A stretch of DNA of 43,465 nucleotides from Microcoleus sp. FACHB-1515. GTDB lineage: Bacteria > Cyanobacteriota > Cyanobacteriia > Elainellales > Elainellaceae. A model generated the notes under the pieces. That model was not told the DNA's origin. It saw nothing but the letters and a program-made list of their open reading frames with translations, and ran no database searches. Within the stretch, counting starts at the first letter, position 1, and the number at the start of each line of letters is the position of its first letter. Location: positions 1 to 43,465 of the forward strand of contig NZ_JACJPO010000049.1 in the NCBI RefSeq assembly GCF_014696105.1, read 5' to 3'. Positions 9,581 through 18,689 of the stretch are shown here, one piece after another. Made by a program: the position numbers and the translations under genes.

Positions 9581-10663
9581 CTACATCAAATGCAAATGCT
9601 TGAACACCATTTTGATCAAATCTGGCTGAGTGAATGGCTTGGTGAGATAGCCAGATGCGCCAACTAATTTCGCTTTGGCGCGATCGATAAATCCGGTATT
9701 TCCAGTCACCATAATCACCGGAGTTTGCTTGAAGTTTGGATGCCGCCGCAGCAGCGAACAAAGTTCATAGCCATCCAAGTTTGGCATCGTCACATCGAGC
9801 AAAATTAAATCCGGCTTGCTGCGGACAATTTGCATCAAAGCGCTGACCGGATTGTTGATCATCAAGACGGTGAAAATCTTGTCATCAAGATAGCTGTGAA
9901 TGGCTTGTAAGACCGTTGGACTATCGTCAATGCAGGCGATCGTAAACGTGCCTTTGGCTTGCGGTGTCGGCGGAGTTGGCGCATTCGATCGCGTCGAACC
10001 AACAGCGGCAAGCGGCCATTTTTTCGGGGCAGGTTCAACGGTCAAGGCGGGAATTGGCGCACTGGCGCTAGCGATCGAGGTTGAGGCCGGAGCGGGCGAC
10101 GAATCGCGCAGCGGCGTTACAATGCGTCCGGCAGCTTGCTTTTGCCGCAGTTGCATCTGGCTCAGCTCCACCAAGGGACGCAGATCAAGCTGACAGAATT
10201 GTGGGCGATCGTTCCAGCTTTGTTCTTGCAGTTCATAGCTGGCTTCTTGCAGGGCGAGAAACGATTCCAGCACTTCTTTGGCAAGTTCTTCAATCAGCAA
10301 AGCGGCTTGATCGCGACCCAAGTAGTGCTGTTCAACCAGCCAGCAAATTGCGTCATAATCGGCTACTGACTGACCGGGATTTTCCGTTGGTTTTTCAAAC
10401 AACAGACGGGTTTGAACGCGAATTGCGCTGACAAGCGTGGGAACTTGAATGCTGAGGCGGCGCAGGTGACGATCGAGGCGATCGAAGGTTTCGATCGAGC
10501 AGGTTGCAAACAGTAGTTTGCCTTTGCTGAGATACAGCGACCAAGAGGTGAGGCCGCTAGAAACTTGCAGATGACCAGTGGTTTGACGGCTGGCAAGCTG
10601 TGCCAAGACACTGAGCGGATGAAACTTGTGAATCCGATAGCCAGTCATGGGAAGGGTGTTCAT
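9581..10663 (-). CDS. pixG: PatA-type response regulator of the Pix system
   Basis: A 360-residue protein. The N-terminal DUF4388/PatA domain (about 8-180) begins with the typical HPLSVLAQLASRQTTGHLQV. A Pro/Ala/Ser linker (about 188-235) leads to a C-terminal receiver with D246-D247, phosphoacceptor D290 in LILLDVTMP, T320 and K342. PatA-type regulators head pix- and pil-chp-type operons in cyanobacteria; in Synechocystis PixG is thought to act on the pilus assembly machinery. It is the first gene of the six-gene minus-strand run. Its promoter must lie in the 670-base region upstream, which also carries a tandem 14-base repeat. Confidence 0.9.
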   Translation of the reverse strand: MNTLPMTGYRIHKFHPLSVLAQLASRQTTGHLQVSSGLTSWSLYLSKGKLLFATCSIETFDRLDRHLRRLSIQVPTLVSAIRVQTRLLFEKPTENPGQSVADYDAICWLVEQHYLGRDQAALLIEELAKEVLESFLALQEASYELQEQSWNDRPQFCQLDLRPLVELSQMQLRQKQAAGRIVTPLRDSSPAPASTSIASASAPIPALTVEPAPKKWPLAAVGSTRSNAPTPPTPQAKGTFTIACIDDSPTVLQAIHSYLDDKIFTVLMINNPVSALMQIVRSKPDLILLDVTMPNLDGYELCSLLRRHPNFKQTPVIMVTGNTGFIDRAKAKLVGASGYLTKPFTQPDLIKMVFKHLHLM

Positions 10664-10959
10664 GAGTCACACTCTGGTGCAGTTCAGAAAGGGAGCGATT
10701 CAATGTTCAAAAGTGACAAACAGGTGAATGAAGCAGGAAGAGCGCGCACTTTGCTAGAGATACTTAACAGCCTCGCGGCTGACAATCAGTCAACCTTAAG
10801 AAAAATTAAATTTGCCAATGATTTCGATCAGGTTCAAATCTAAATTTGCTGTGCAAACCTAAATTTGAAGCTGATTCCAGCGCGATTTTGACGGGCAGCG
10901 CTGCGGAGTCAGCAGAACTGATTTGAAACGAGCTGTCATAAATACTGGCTCAGGCCGAT

Positions 10960-10989
10960 CGATTGCAGTGCGTGCCGATTGCAGTGCGT
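10960..10989. repeat. Tandem 14-base direct repeat upstream of pixG
   Basis: The block CGATTGCAGTGCGT occurs at 10960-10973 and again at 10976-10989, a 16-base period of about one and a half helical turns. It lies about 300 bases upstream of the pixG start in otherwise unremarkable DNA. Tandem sites of this sort can be regulator binding sites, but a chance local duplication is equally possible. Confidence 0.4.
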
Positions 10990-11265
10990 ATAAAGAAGGC
11001 GAACTTGGCTTGAGTTCGTTAGAAATCACCTAGATTGCTGAGATCAGGCGATCGAAATGGGAAAACTTGGTAGAGCGATGGCAGTGCATCCACTGAAACT
11101 TCGTAGCTCAGGTTCGGACTTCCGGCAGATGCGCTTCCTGCGGTTGTTACATTTTAGTGTAGCGAGTTTTACGGCGAGAACTATAGCTTATCCATGAAGA
11201 GCGTCCGAGAAATTACGAAGAGAACATAAATTCTCGTTTCTGATTGAACGCTCGTTAAACCTCTG

Positions 11266-11313
11266 AAAAATCGTCGGCTGGAGGCAATCAACAAAACCCA
11301 GCCGACGATTTTT
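11266..11313 (-). terminator. Rho-independent terminator after the cellulose synthase gene
   Basis: A perfect 16-base inverted repeat (11266-11281 with 11298-11313) around a 16-base loop. The arms begin and end with five A/T, so the minus-strand transcript ends in a run of U. It lies 22 bases past the bcsA stop and should separate the cellulose operon from pix. Because the arms carry both A and T tracts it could also act on the plus strand. Confidence 0.85.
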
Positions 11314-11335
11314 CGTCGATTCAAATTGGGTCGTG

Positions 11336-13924
11336 CTACCTCAGCAGCCGCTTGATTTTCGCGTGCTGCTGGCGATCGAGATGCGTTGGAAAGCTCAGTT
11401 CCATCACCATTCGCTGCAATCTGCCTTCTGGAGTTGAGCGCGAAAGCACGTCGATCGCTTCAATTTGGGCAAGAACGCTTTGTGCTGGCATGGCCTCATC
11501 GCGGCTGATCAGTAGCGCAATGATCGGATGAAGTTGTTCTAAGTGTTCCCACTGATCGATCGAGGTATCCAGCTCCAGACGTAGATCACGTGTACCCATT
11601 TCGGTGATGATGCCACTGTAGGAATCGCCTTCCCACCCTTCCCAATACAGTTCGGCTGTGGCCTGCATCTGCTTGCGGACTTTCACGCCGATTTCCGGTC
11701 TCAGTTCGCGGAAAGCTCGCTTCAAGCTGGTGGCGATGAAGTGAATCGAGGCCAGCGGATTGTCTGCCTCGGCGCGACTTTGCGAATACCACTGCTGCAC
11801 ATCCGAGTAGAGCACCAGCACCAGGTCGTCAAGCTGGGTGCGGCTGACGTTGACAAAATCGATCGAAAGTAAGGTTTGCAGCTTGTCGGTGGCCGTTGCT
11901 CGCAGAATGTGAGCGTCTAGCAAAGCTCGCGCTCCGTAGTCTCCAATCAGTTCGAGGCGGACGCGATCGGCAATATTCGGCCACACGTCCAGCAACACTA
12001 AAGCGCCAGTTTCGCTGATGTTGACCGTTTGGCCTGCCCAGCTTTCGTTGTCTGTGTGGACGATCGCCGTAATTTCCCTGGGCAAACGGTGAGCGCGGCG
12101 AAGCTGTGGCTGCTCAAAGGCGGCAAGGCAAGCAGCCACCACCAAGACGATGTTGAACGCACACCAAATTGCGTTAATCAGAACCGCCTGCGTATTTTGG
12201 GGACTGAGAATCAGCCAGAACGGAACGGCGAGCAGCGACGCACCTGCCACAACGCCCAAAATCACCAGCAGGCGCATCGACTCAAAATCGAAACTGCGCT
12301 TGGTGACGACTAAGCCTTTGTCTGTGACGTTGAACGAGCCGAGCTTCGGGTTAATCAGCGCGAACATCGTGACGAGTCCGGCCTGAAACGACAAGGCAAA
12401 TTCATAGATTTCGTTCCAGAAGGAAAAGCGGACGTGCTTGTAGGCGATGTGGTTGGTCTGCATTGAGAGGACGATGTGCGGCAAGGCATAGGCCAAGGTT
12501 TCGAGTCCCAAGCCGTTGACCGAGTTGATGCCAAATAAAAGAAACAGCGTCGGAGCGATCGCATACATCAAGCGCGGAAAGCCAAAAAAGAAATGCGACG
12601 TGGCGGAAAAATAGCAAATTCGCTGCGCCAAATTGAGCTTTAGCTTGCGATTCAACAGCGGATTTTCCAGCCGCAAAATTTGCGCCATGCCTCGCGCCCA
12701 GCGGACTTGCTGCCCCACATAGGACGAGAATTTTTCGGGTGCAAGTCCGGCCACCATGATTTTGTCGTAGTACACGGTTTCGTAGCCGAGCGAGTGCAGC
12801 CGCAAAGACGTGTGGCAATCTTCCGTCACGGTTTCTGTGGCAATGCCGCCGACTTTGAGCAGGTGCGATCGCCGCACGACTGCCGCCGATCCGCAGAAAA
12901 ACGCTGCATTCCAAAAGTCGTTGCCTTTTTGCAGCACTTTGTAGAACAGTTCGTTGCCGACGGGAACTTGTCCTCCGGTCTGCAAGTTGCGCTCAAACGG
13001 ATCAGGGTTATAGAACCAGTGCGGCGTTTGCACAAGCGAGACGGAATCTTTGTAGAAGAAGCCGACAGTTTCCTTGAGGAAGCTGCGGGTCGGAATGTGG
13101 TCGCAATCGAGAATCAAGACGAGATCGCCTTGTGTCCGCTGCAAAGCCGTATTGATGTTTCCGGCTTTGGCGTGGTCGTTGTTGTCGCGAGTCAACATCG
13201 TGCAGCCGAGTTCCAGGCACATCTGCCGCAGTTCTTCTCGTCGATCGCGATACTTCTCCGCCCGTCCGTCATCCAAAATGTAAACACGCTTTTTGCTGGC
13301 CGGATAGTCGATCGCTAAAGCACCCAGCGCGGTTTTGCGGACGATCTCGACATCTTCGTTGTAGGTGGGAATGTAGATATCAACGCTGAACCAGTCGGCA
13401 ACGGGACGATCGCTGAAATCGATCGACTTGCGGTGATTGATGCGTAAAGTTTGAAAATAGGCCAGGGCAAGCGTGGCGATCGCATACAGTTCCGCTAAAT
13501 ACAGCAGCAGCGAAAAAATTGTGTTGATGATGCCGTCAAAGTTGAGCGTGTAGTTGGTGCGGTAGTAGAGGTAGCGCATCGTCACCAGCAGGCTCAAAAC
13601 AATCAGCAGCAGGTGCAAATATTCGCTGGTGCGCGTTTCCGGTTGACGTTCTTCCAAATGCAAAAACAGCGAACCCGCCGCAATCAGCACGATCGCGACG
13701 ATGCTCTGCTGCAAAATTCCTGGTCGAATCGTCAACAGCGGCACAAACAGCCAGATCAACGCACCAATGAGCAGCACAAGCTGGCGGCGATCGAGCCACT
13801 GCAAGACGGCATCAAATCCGGCAGGCAGGCGATCGACCAGCCAGCGCGTCAAGTCGGTATTGAATTTTTGCCAGCGGCGAGAAGGTTTGCGAAGGCGCGA
13901 TCGGTGGGAAGTGAGCCAGGTCAT
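11336..13924 (-). CDS. bcsA: Cellulose synthase catalytic subunit with PilZ domain (BcsA-like)
   Basis: An 862-residue membrane glycosyltransferase 2 protein. TM helices lie near 48-92, 103-120 and 132-158. The cytoplasmic GT-A domain has D218-D219, the DxD D273-C-D275, T367-E368-D369 and Q405-x-x-R408-W409, the full set for processive UDP-glucose polymerisation. More TM helices follow (about 448-610), then a PilZ domain with R609-xxx-R613 and N636-x-S638-xx-G640, the c-di-GMP-binding pair. BcsA makes beta-1,4-glucan and threads it through the inner membrane, activated by c-di-GMP. It is the last gene of the operon, 126 bases after bcsB, with a large hairpin in that gap. The PilZ motif strongly supports c-di-GMP control; the exact polymer is inference. 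Confidence 0.93.
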   Translation of the reverse strand: MTWLTSHRSRLRKPSRRWQKFNTDLTRWLVDRLPAGFDAVLQWLDRRQLVLLIGALIWLFVPLLTIRPGILQQSIVAIVLIAAGSLFLHLEERQPETRTSEYLHLLLIVLSLLVTMRYLYYRTNYTLNFDGIINTIFSLLLYLAELYAIATLALAYFQTLRINHRKSIDFSDRPVADWFSVDIYIPTYNEDVEIVRKTALGALAIDYPASKKRVYILDDGRAEKYRDRREELRQMCLELGCTMLTRDNNDHAKAGNINTALQRTQGDLVLILDCDHIPTRSFLKETVGFFYKDSVSLVQTPHWFYNPDPFERNLQTGGQVPVGNELFYKVLQKGNDFWNAAFFCGSAAVVRRSHLLKVGGIATETVTEDCHTSLRLHSLGYETVYYDKIMVAGLAPEKFSSYVGQQVRWARGMAQILRLENPLLNRKLKLNLAQRICYFSATSHFFFGFPRLMYAIAPTLFLLFGINSVNGLGLETLAYALPHIVLSMQTNHIAYKHVRFSFWNEIYEFALSFQAGLVTMFALINPKLGSFNVTDKGLVVTKRSFDFESMRLLVILGVVAGASLLAVPFWLILSPQNTQAVLINAIWCAFNIVLVVAACLAAFEQPQLRRAHRLPREITAIVHTDNESWAGQTVNISETGALVLLDVWPNIADRVRLELIGDYGARALLDAHILRATATDKLQTLLSIDFVNVSRTQLDDLVLVLYSDVQQWYSQSRAEADNPLASIHFIATSLKRAFRELRPEIGVKVRKQMQATAELYWEGWEGDSYSGIITEMGTRDLRLELDTSIDQWEHLEQLHPIIALLISRDEAMPAQSVLAQIEAIDVLSRSTPEGRLQRMVMELSFPTHLDRQQHAKIKRLLR

Positions 13925-13976
13925 TTTGGGGGTGTTGGGTGTCGGGTGTCGGTGTAAAAGCGTGGCTCGACTGTGG

Positions 13977-14047
13977 CAGGCCCTCCGCCCTCATCCCCTA
14001 CCCAACTCCCCCAGGGAGTTGGGTAGGGGATGAGGGCGGAGGGCCTG
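13977..14047. repeat. Perfect 34-bp inverted repeat between bcsB and bcsA
   Basis: The arms 13977-14010 and 14014-14047 are exact reverse complements, separated by three bases, giving a 71-base near-perfect palindrome. The left arm is C-rich (CCCTCATCCCCTACCCAAC), a pattern seen in dispersed palindromic repeats of cyanobacterial genomes. It ends 3 bases before the bcsB stop codon region and lies 53 bases upstream of the bcsA start, in an operon read on the minus strand. It would form a very stable RNA hairpin that could protect or attenuate the message. Confidence 0.9.
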
Positions 14048-14050
14048 AAG

Positions 14051-16375
14051 CTACCCGCGCTCTGCGGTCATGCGCTTGAGGAGAAGCTGACTGACGCCGT
14101 AAAGGACGATCGCGGCAATCACGATCGCGGGAGCCAAAACGTACCAGTTGCTCCGCACGAATCTCAGGAGGTTCCAGCGATCGATTCCCCTCAGTTCGCG
14201 CACAGGCGCTTGCTGGAGAAATTCCAGATTGTAGTCTCCGGGTTCGTAGGGCGAAGCGTCGGGGCGATTGGCGCTAATTAGAACGGTGTCGCCTTGAAGC
14301 TGGCTAAACAGCGGGTCGTCGCTGATCAGTTGGCGCACCTGCTTGAGGCCAGCAGGCGACTGACCGCTGAGAGCAAGCAGGACGCGATCGCGATTCCAAG
14401 GCGAAAGAATTTGTTTGACTAAGCCTTCGGGGTCGGGCAGCGTTTGGATTTGGCTTTGCTGCCACTGCCGCGACGATCGATCGCCCAGCTTGAAGCCTTG
14501 ATCAGAAGAGAACACTTCGGGATAGGGAAAGTTGGCCTGCGTGCCGATCGCAATCAAGTTCCGGTCTTTTCGCAAGTCTTCTGATAGTTTGCTGCTGCGA
14601 GTGACGACAAGCTGAATCGAGTCGGCTTGGCTGAGGCGTCCGAGGCGTTCGCTGACGCCCAGCAGCAAAAGCAGATCATCGGCAGTCGGTTTGTCCGGAA
14701 CAACGATCGCCGTTGTGGACAAGTCTTGCGGGGCAGCAAACGGATAGCCGAACTGCATCAGCTTCAGGTTGGGAAGCTGCGTGACGTTTTCGCGCTTGAG
14801 GTCGAAGTTGGTGTCGGTGTGAATCGTGCCCCAAAGCTGCTGATCGGTGACGCGACTGCACGATCGCCGCTCGCGTGGGTCAAGCCGAAAGTTGATTTGC
14901 ATCCGCGAGCTGGGCTTGACGGCTTCTGGCGGAATGCTGAGCTGGAGTTCTTCATTTTCGCCGCCGTTAATTGAACTGAGGCGATCGCCGCCGATTGCCA
15001 CACCGTCGATCTTCACTTCCACAAGAGACGTCAGCGGATTCACCTGTGGACCGTAGCTGTAGCGCAGGGTCATCGTGCTTCCGGGCAAAAAGCGATCGTC
15101 CGGCAAAGCGCGAAAGTCCACTTCGTAGGCCGGAGCGTGGGAACCCCAAACCGTCACATCTTGCGGCGTGGAGCCGTCTGGGTTCTTCAGGTCGGCCAGG
15201 GTGAAGCGATCGCGATCGGGCAGATATTTCGGCCATTCCCGCGCAGGCGGACTGGCAACCTGCGTCAGTTCGTTGACGACGATCGCTTGTCCTGTGCCGA
15301 TTTGCTGGTCGCGTCCCTGCACGAGAAACTGAACAGCTTTTGCCACGCCTGCCTCGGAATTTCCGGTCGCCACCAAGACGGGAACTTTGTTTTTCTCGGC
15401 GCTGGTCAGCACCAAAAGGCCAGCCGTATCGGGAATTGGTTTTTGCTGAGCGTCGAGGAATTTGCCGTCTTTGAGGGCGATCGGCAGCTTCAGGGCAGCG
15501 ATCGCGCTTTGGCTCTTGGGCGTTCCAATGATGACAAGCTTTTCATTTTCCTCGACCTGATCAAGCGTTGACACCAAGCGCGTTTCCATTGCGCGATAGT
15601 CGGCAATGCGTCCGAGCGAAGCTTGATAGCGAGAGACTGCGGTGAGCCACGCTTCATCGATCGACTGCGGCTGCATCAGAGCCAGGCGATTCGCTTCCAA
15701 ACTCAGCTTGTCGAAAATTGGATAAGGATACTGGCTGAAGTTGAGCGGAATCGCTTGCGGCTCAAACTTGAAGACCAGCTTGGAATCGGGCAGAATCTCT
15801 GTCCACAGTGAGGGGTCGAACGGGTCTTGGGTACAGGTGGGCGAGTTGTTTTGCAGTCCGGCAACGACAATTTCGTTGTAGTCGTGGATGATTTCGGGCG
15901 GCACGGGATAGGAAACGCTGCCGATTTGTCCTTCGGGCATGTTCATCGGCGTGCTGCCAATGCTCGTGCCGTTCACCAAAACCGTCAGATTCGATCGACT
16001 CGCATACAGCGCTGGCGAATGCCGAAACTTCAGCAAAACCTGCATGTTGGCGGGCTTCCAGTTGCGCGGACGGGTAAAGGCCAATCGCGCTTCGTCATAG
16101 ATGCCGTCGAGCCGCAGGCGATTTCCGACAATTGGCGATCGATTAAACTCCAGCACATAGGTTCCCGGTTCGGCAGGAGCAACGGTCGGGGTGGCACTGG
16201 CGGCAGGCAGCGGAATCGTGGGGGCAGGTGTGGCAGCAGGAGAGGGAGCAGTTTGTGCGTTCACCGATCGCCCCATCAAAACAAAGCAGCAGGAGAGCAG
16301 CAGCAATCCGGTGAGCAGCACGGACTTGATCGATCGCCGTGACCAGCGACGAGACGGAGAGAAGCGATTTTTCAT
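14051..16375 (-). CDS. bcsB: Cellulose synthase regulatory/periplasmic subunit (BcsB-like)
   Basis: A 774-residue protein. An N-terminal signal segment (about 15-40) leads to a Pro/Ala/Thr-rich linker (40-70). The BcsB core repeats a carbohydrate-binding-type beta domain and a flavodoxin-like domain twice, with the family hallmark TCTQDPFDPSLWTEI near residues 182-196. A single C-terminal TM helix (about 748-768) is followed by a short basic tail. BcsB caps BcsA on the periplasmic face and guides the growing glucan; its C-terminal anchor is needed for BcsA activity. It sits between the TPR gene (106-base gap) and bcsA, as expected for a bcs-type operon. Confidence 0.9.
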   Translation of the reverse strand: MKNRFSPSRRWSRRSIKSVLLTGLLLLSCCFVLMGRSVNAQTAPSPAATPAPTIPLPAASATPTVAPAEPGTYVLEFNRSPIVGNRLRLDGIYDEARLAFTRPRNWKPANMQVLLKFRHSPALYASRSNLTVLVNGTSIGSTPMNMPEGQIGSVSYPVPPEIIHDYNEIVVAGLQNNSPTCTQDPFDPSLWTEILPDSKLVFKFEPQAIPLNFSQYPYPIFDKLSLEANRLALMQPQSIDEAWLTAVSRYQASLGRIADYRAMETRLVSTLDQVEENEKLVIIGTPKSQSAIAALKLPIALKDGKFLDAQQKPIPDTAGLLVLTSAEKNKVPVLVATGNSEAGVAKAVQFLVQGRDQQIGTGQAIVVNELTQVASPPAREWPKYLPDRDRFTLADLKNPDGSTPQDVTVWGSHAPAYEVDFRALPDDRFLPGSTMTLRYSYGPQVNPLTSLVEVKIDGVAIGGDRLSSINGGENEELQLSIPPEAVKPSSRMQINFRLDPRERRSCSRVTDQQLWGTIHTDTNFDLKRENVTQLPNLKLMQFGYPFAAPQDLSTTAIVVPDKPTADDLLLLLGVSERLGRLSQADSIQLVVTRSSKLSEDLRKDRNLIAIGTQANFPYPEVFSSDQGFKLGDRSSRQWQQSQIQTLPDPEGLVKQILSPWNRDRVLLALSGQSPAGLKQVRQLISDDPLFSQLQGDTVLISANRPDASPYEPGDYNLEFLQQAPVRELRGIDRWNLLRFVRSNWYVLAPAIVIAAIVLYGVSQLLLKRMTAERG

Positions 16376-16481
16376 GGAGTTCCTAGTTCAAGATGCGGGA
16401 ATCGGAAGTTGGGCTTCCGTAAGCGTCAGCCGAACGAAATCGGGAATCGGCGTTTGGGCTGAGACCCAATTCTTGATGTGT

Positions 16482-18689
16482 CTAATACCGCTCCCAACTC
16501 GGTTGGAAGCCGCGCCTTCTCAGTAGATCAACCTGGATGCGGCGTATCCGGGATTCGGTTCCATCAATGTTGCGAAGCTGCTCGATCGCGCTCAAGGGCT
16601 GGTCTTGCACCAAGCTCAAATCGGCCAAAATCTGCCGCACCTGGCGATCGCCCGGACGCAGACTGAGAACTTGCTGATAGAGAGCAGTTGCCTCGGCATA
16701 GTTGCGCTGCTGAAAGCGGACTCCGCCCAGCGCAGCGATCGCATCGGCATTTTCCGGTTGGCGATCGAGCAGCGTCGTGTAGGCTTGGCTGGCAAGGTCG
16801 AGGTCGCCAAGCTGCTGCGCCAGTTCGCCCTGCACAAAATACACGGTCGGGTCTTGCGGATTGCGAGCGATTAGCTCGTTGACTTCAGCGATCGCCCGAT
16901 TGGGGTCTTGCTGAGCGACAACCTGGATGCGGCGGCTGGCAATGCCGATGTTGTTCGGATCGATCGCCAGCAGTCGATCGTAGAGTGTCGATCGCGATGC
17001 GTCTGGAGGCAAGGCGGCGACGAGGCTAAACAGTTCCGGTGGCGTTTCACTCGAAGACTGCCAGCGATCGAGAACGCTTTCGGCTTCGGTTTCGCTGAGG
17101 CGATCGCTTTGGTAGGCCAGCGTTGCGCGACCGAGTTGGGCGGCAGCATCGTCCGGACGGGCGGCGAGAATTTCGTCATAAACGGCGATCGCGCCTGCTG
17201 AATCACCTTGGGCGACGAGAATGCCCGCCAGTCCGCGCCGTGCTGCCAGATTGGTGGAATCGCGGTTGAGAATCGCTTGATAGCGCTGGCGGCTGGCGTC
17301 GAGATTTCCCTCGCGGCGATCGAGGTCGGCCAAGAGCAAATCCGACGCGGCATCTTGCGGATTGCGACCGGCATAAATTTGGATGGCTTGCCTGGCGGCT
17401 GCGTAATCTCCCTGTGCCGTCAGCATTTGAGCGATGCGGAACTGCAAGAACGGCTCGTCAACTTCAGCAGCGATCGATCGATAAATCGTCAGCAGTTGCG
17501 GGTCAGGATTGTCAAGCGGCACAAGAGCGCGAGCGAGCGAGCGGCGTTTTGTCTCACTATCAGCAGCCTGGACAAGATTCGTTAGCTGACTGACAAATTG
17601 CGATCGATCGATTTGTCCAAGCTGCACTTTCAAGACAAGCTGCTTCACCTGCAAACTGAAGTCCTGCGGCTGCACTTGTGCGTAAAGCTGAAGGGCTTCG
17701 GCTCTGGTGGCTGGAAGTTCGCTCATCACGTCGGCGGCTTCCACGAGCAGCGCGAAACCTGTGGCTTGGGGCAGCACTTGGCGATAGAGGTCGATCGCTT
17801 CCGCCGTGAGAGTGGGATTGTTGGTTTCACGAGCGATCGCGCTGAGTGCCCGTGCCAGCGGCAATCGATCTTCGCTTCGACCCCGGAATGGTTCGAGCGT
17901 CGTAAGCGATCGATCGACCTGCTGATTGGCGGCATAGGCAACGGCCAAGGCTGCTCGAATCTCTGGTGTAGGGCTGGTGCGGAGGCGTTCAGAGAGGATG
18001 GCGATCGCTTGTTCCACCTGTCCTGTTTCCTGCAAGGCCAAACCATAAGCGGGAATTGCCGCAGTGGGAATCACGCCGCGATAGCGATCGAACAAGGCCG
18101 CACTCTGCGAATAGTTGCCGCTGTAGGCATAGACCTGAGCCGCACCCAGCAAAATTTCTGGAGTCGGATTGCCAGCCAGAACAATTTCGTAGTCGGCGAT
18201 CGACTCGGCAAATTGACCCTGATAGCCGTAGAGCAAAGCGCGTTGTCCTCTGGCGGCGGTGTCGTTGGGCGATCGCTCCAGCAAGGTCGTTAATGCGCCG
18301 ATGCCGATGCGGTTCCATTCCGGGCGAAAGCTTGCCAGCGTGCCGATCGCCCGCAGCGCCACATCGTTTTGAGCATCGATCGACAAAGCACGATTGTATG
18401 CTTGCCAGGCATTCGCGTCCTGTCCGGCTCGCTGATAGGACTGCGCCAAACCGAGCCACGCTTCGATCGACCGGGGATTTTGCTGTGTCGCTCGCTGAAA
18501 TGTGGGAATGGCGCGATCGATCCAGCCCCGATTGAGGTAGTCGTTGCCTTGGCGAATCAGCGGCGTGGTTTGGGCGGTTGCGGGCAGGGCGATCGCACCT
18601 GCAAGCAAAAGGGCAATTGTCCACTGTCCCACCGTTCGATTCAAGCTGCCGACACTCGATCGCTGCAAATTATGTTCCCAGTTCATCAT
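16482..18689 (-). CDS. Periplasmic TPR protein, BcsC-like without the barrel
   Basis: A 735-residue protein with a signal peptide (cleavage after about residue 40, ATA-Q) and more than a dozen tetratricopeptide repeats to the C-terminus, for example the unit ending QNPRSIEAWLGLAQSYQRAG. BcsC in proteobacteria has such a TPR solenoid fused to a C-terminal outer-membrane barrel; here no barrel follows. Its start overlaps the stop of the upstream barrel gene by four bases (ATGA), and a perfect AGGAGG precedes its start, so the two are translationally linked. Likely role: a periplasmic scaffold between BcsA/B and the outer-membrane pore. Assignment to cellulose export rests on TPR content and operon position. 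Confidence 0.85.
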   Translation of the reverse strand: MMNWEHNLQRSSVGSLNRTVGQWTIALLLAGAIALPATAQTTPLIRQGNDYLNRGWIDRAIPTFQRATQQNPRSIEAWLGLAQSYQRAGQDANAWQAYNRALSIDAQNDVALRAIGTLASFRPEWNRIGIGALTTLLERSPNDTAARGQRALLYGYQGQFAESIADYEIVLAGNPTPEILLGAAQVYAYSGNYSQSAALFDRYRGVIPTAAIPAYGLALQETGQVEQAIAILSERLRTSPTPEIRAALAVAYAANQQVDRSLTTLEPFRGRSEDRLPLARALSAIARETNNPTLTAEAIDLYRQVLPQATGFALLVEAADVMSELPATRAEALQLYAQVQPQDFSLQVKQLVLKVQLGQIDRSQFVSQLTNLVQAADSETKRRSLARALVPLDNPDPQLLTIYRSIAAEVDEPFLQFRIAQMLTAQGDYAAARQAIQIYAGRNPQDAASDLLLADLDRREGNLDASRQRYQAILNRDSTNLAARRGLAGILVAQGDSAGAIAVYDEILAARPDDAAAQLGRATLAYQSDRLSETEAESVLDRWQSSSETPPELFSLVAALPPDASRSTLYDRLLAIDPNNIGIASRRIQVVAQQDPNRAIAEVNELIARNPQDPTVYFVQGELAQQLGDLDLASQAYTTLLDRQPENADAIAALGGVRFQQRNYAEATALYQQVLSLRPGDRQVRQILADLSLVQDQPLSAIEQLRNIDGTESRIRRIQVDLLRRRGFQPSWERY

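Larger units (their letters stand above)
10664..11335. other. Intergenic region between the cellulose and pix operons
   Basis: About 670 bases. It holds the terminator of the upstream cellulose operon (11266-11313), a tandem 14-base repeat (10960-10989) and presumably the pix promoter. A 46-codon plus-strand ORF (10703-10843) starts at an ATG with GGGAG eight bases upstream, but its product matches no family I know and it would be antisense to the pixG leader, so I do not call it a gene. Otherwise nothing recognisable. Confidence 0.5.

Noticed and set aside
12680-13318. 212-codon frame opposite bcsA
   Set aside because: Shadow of the glycosyltransferase domain; no independent signature.
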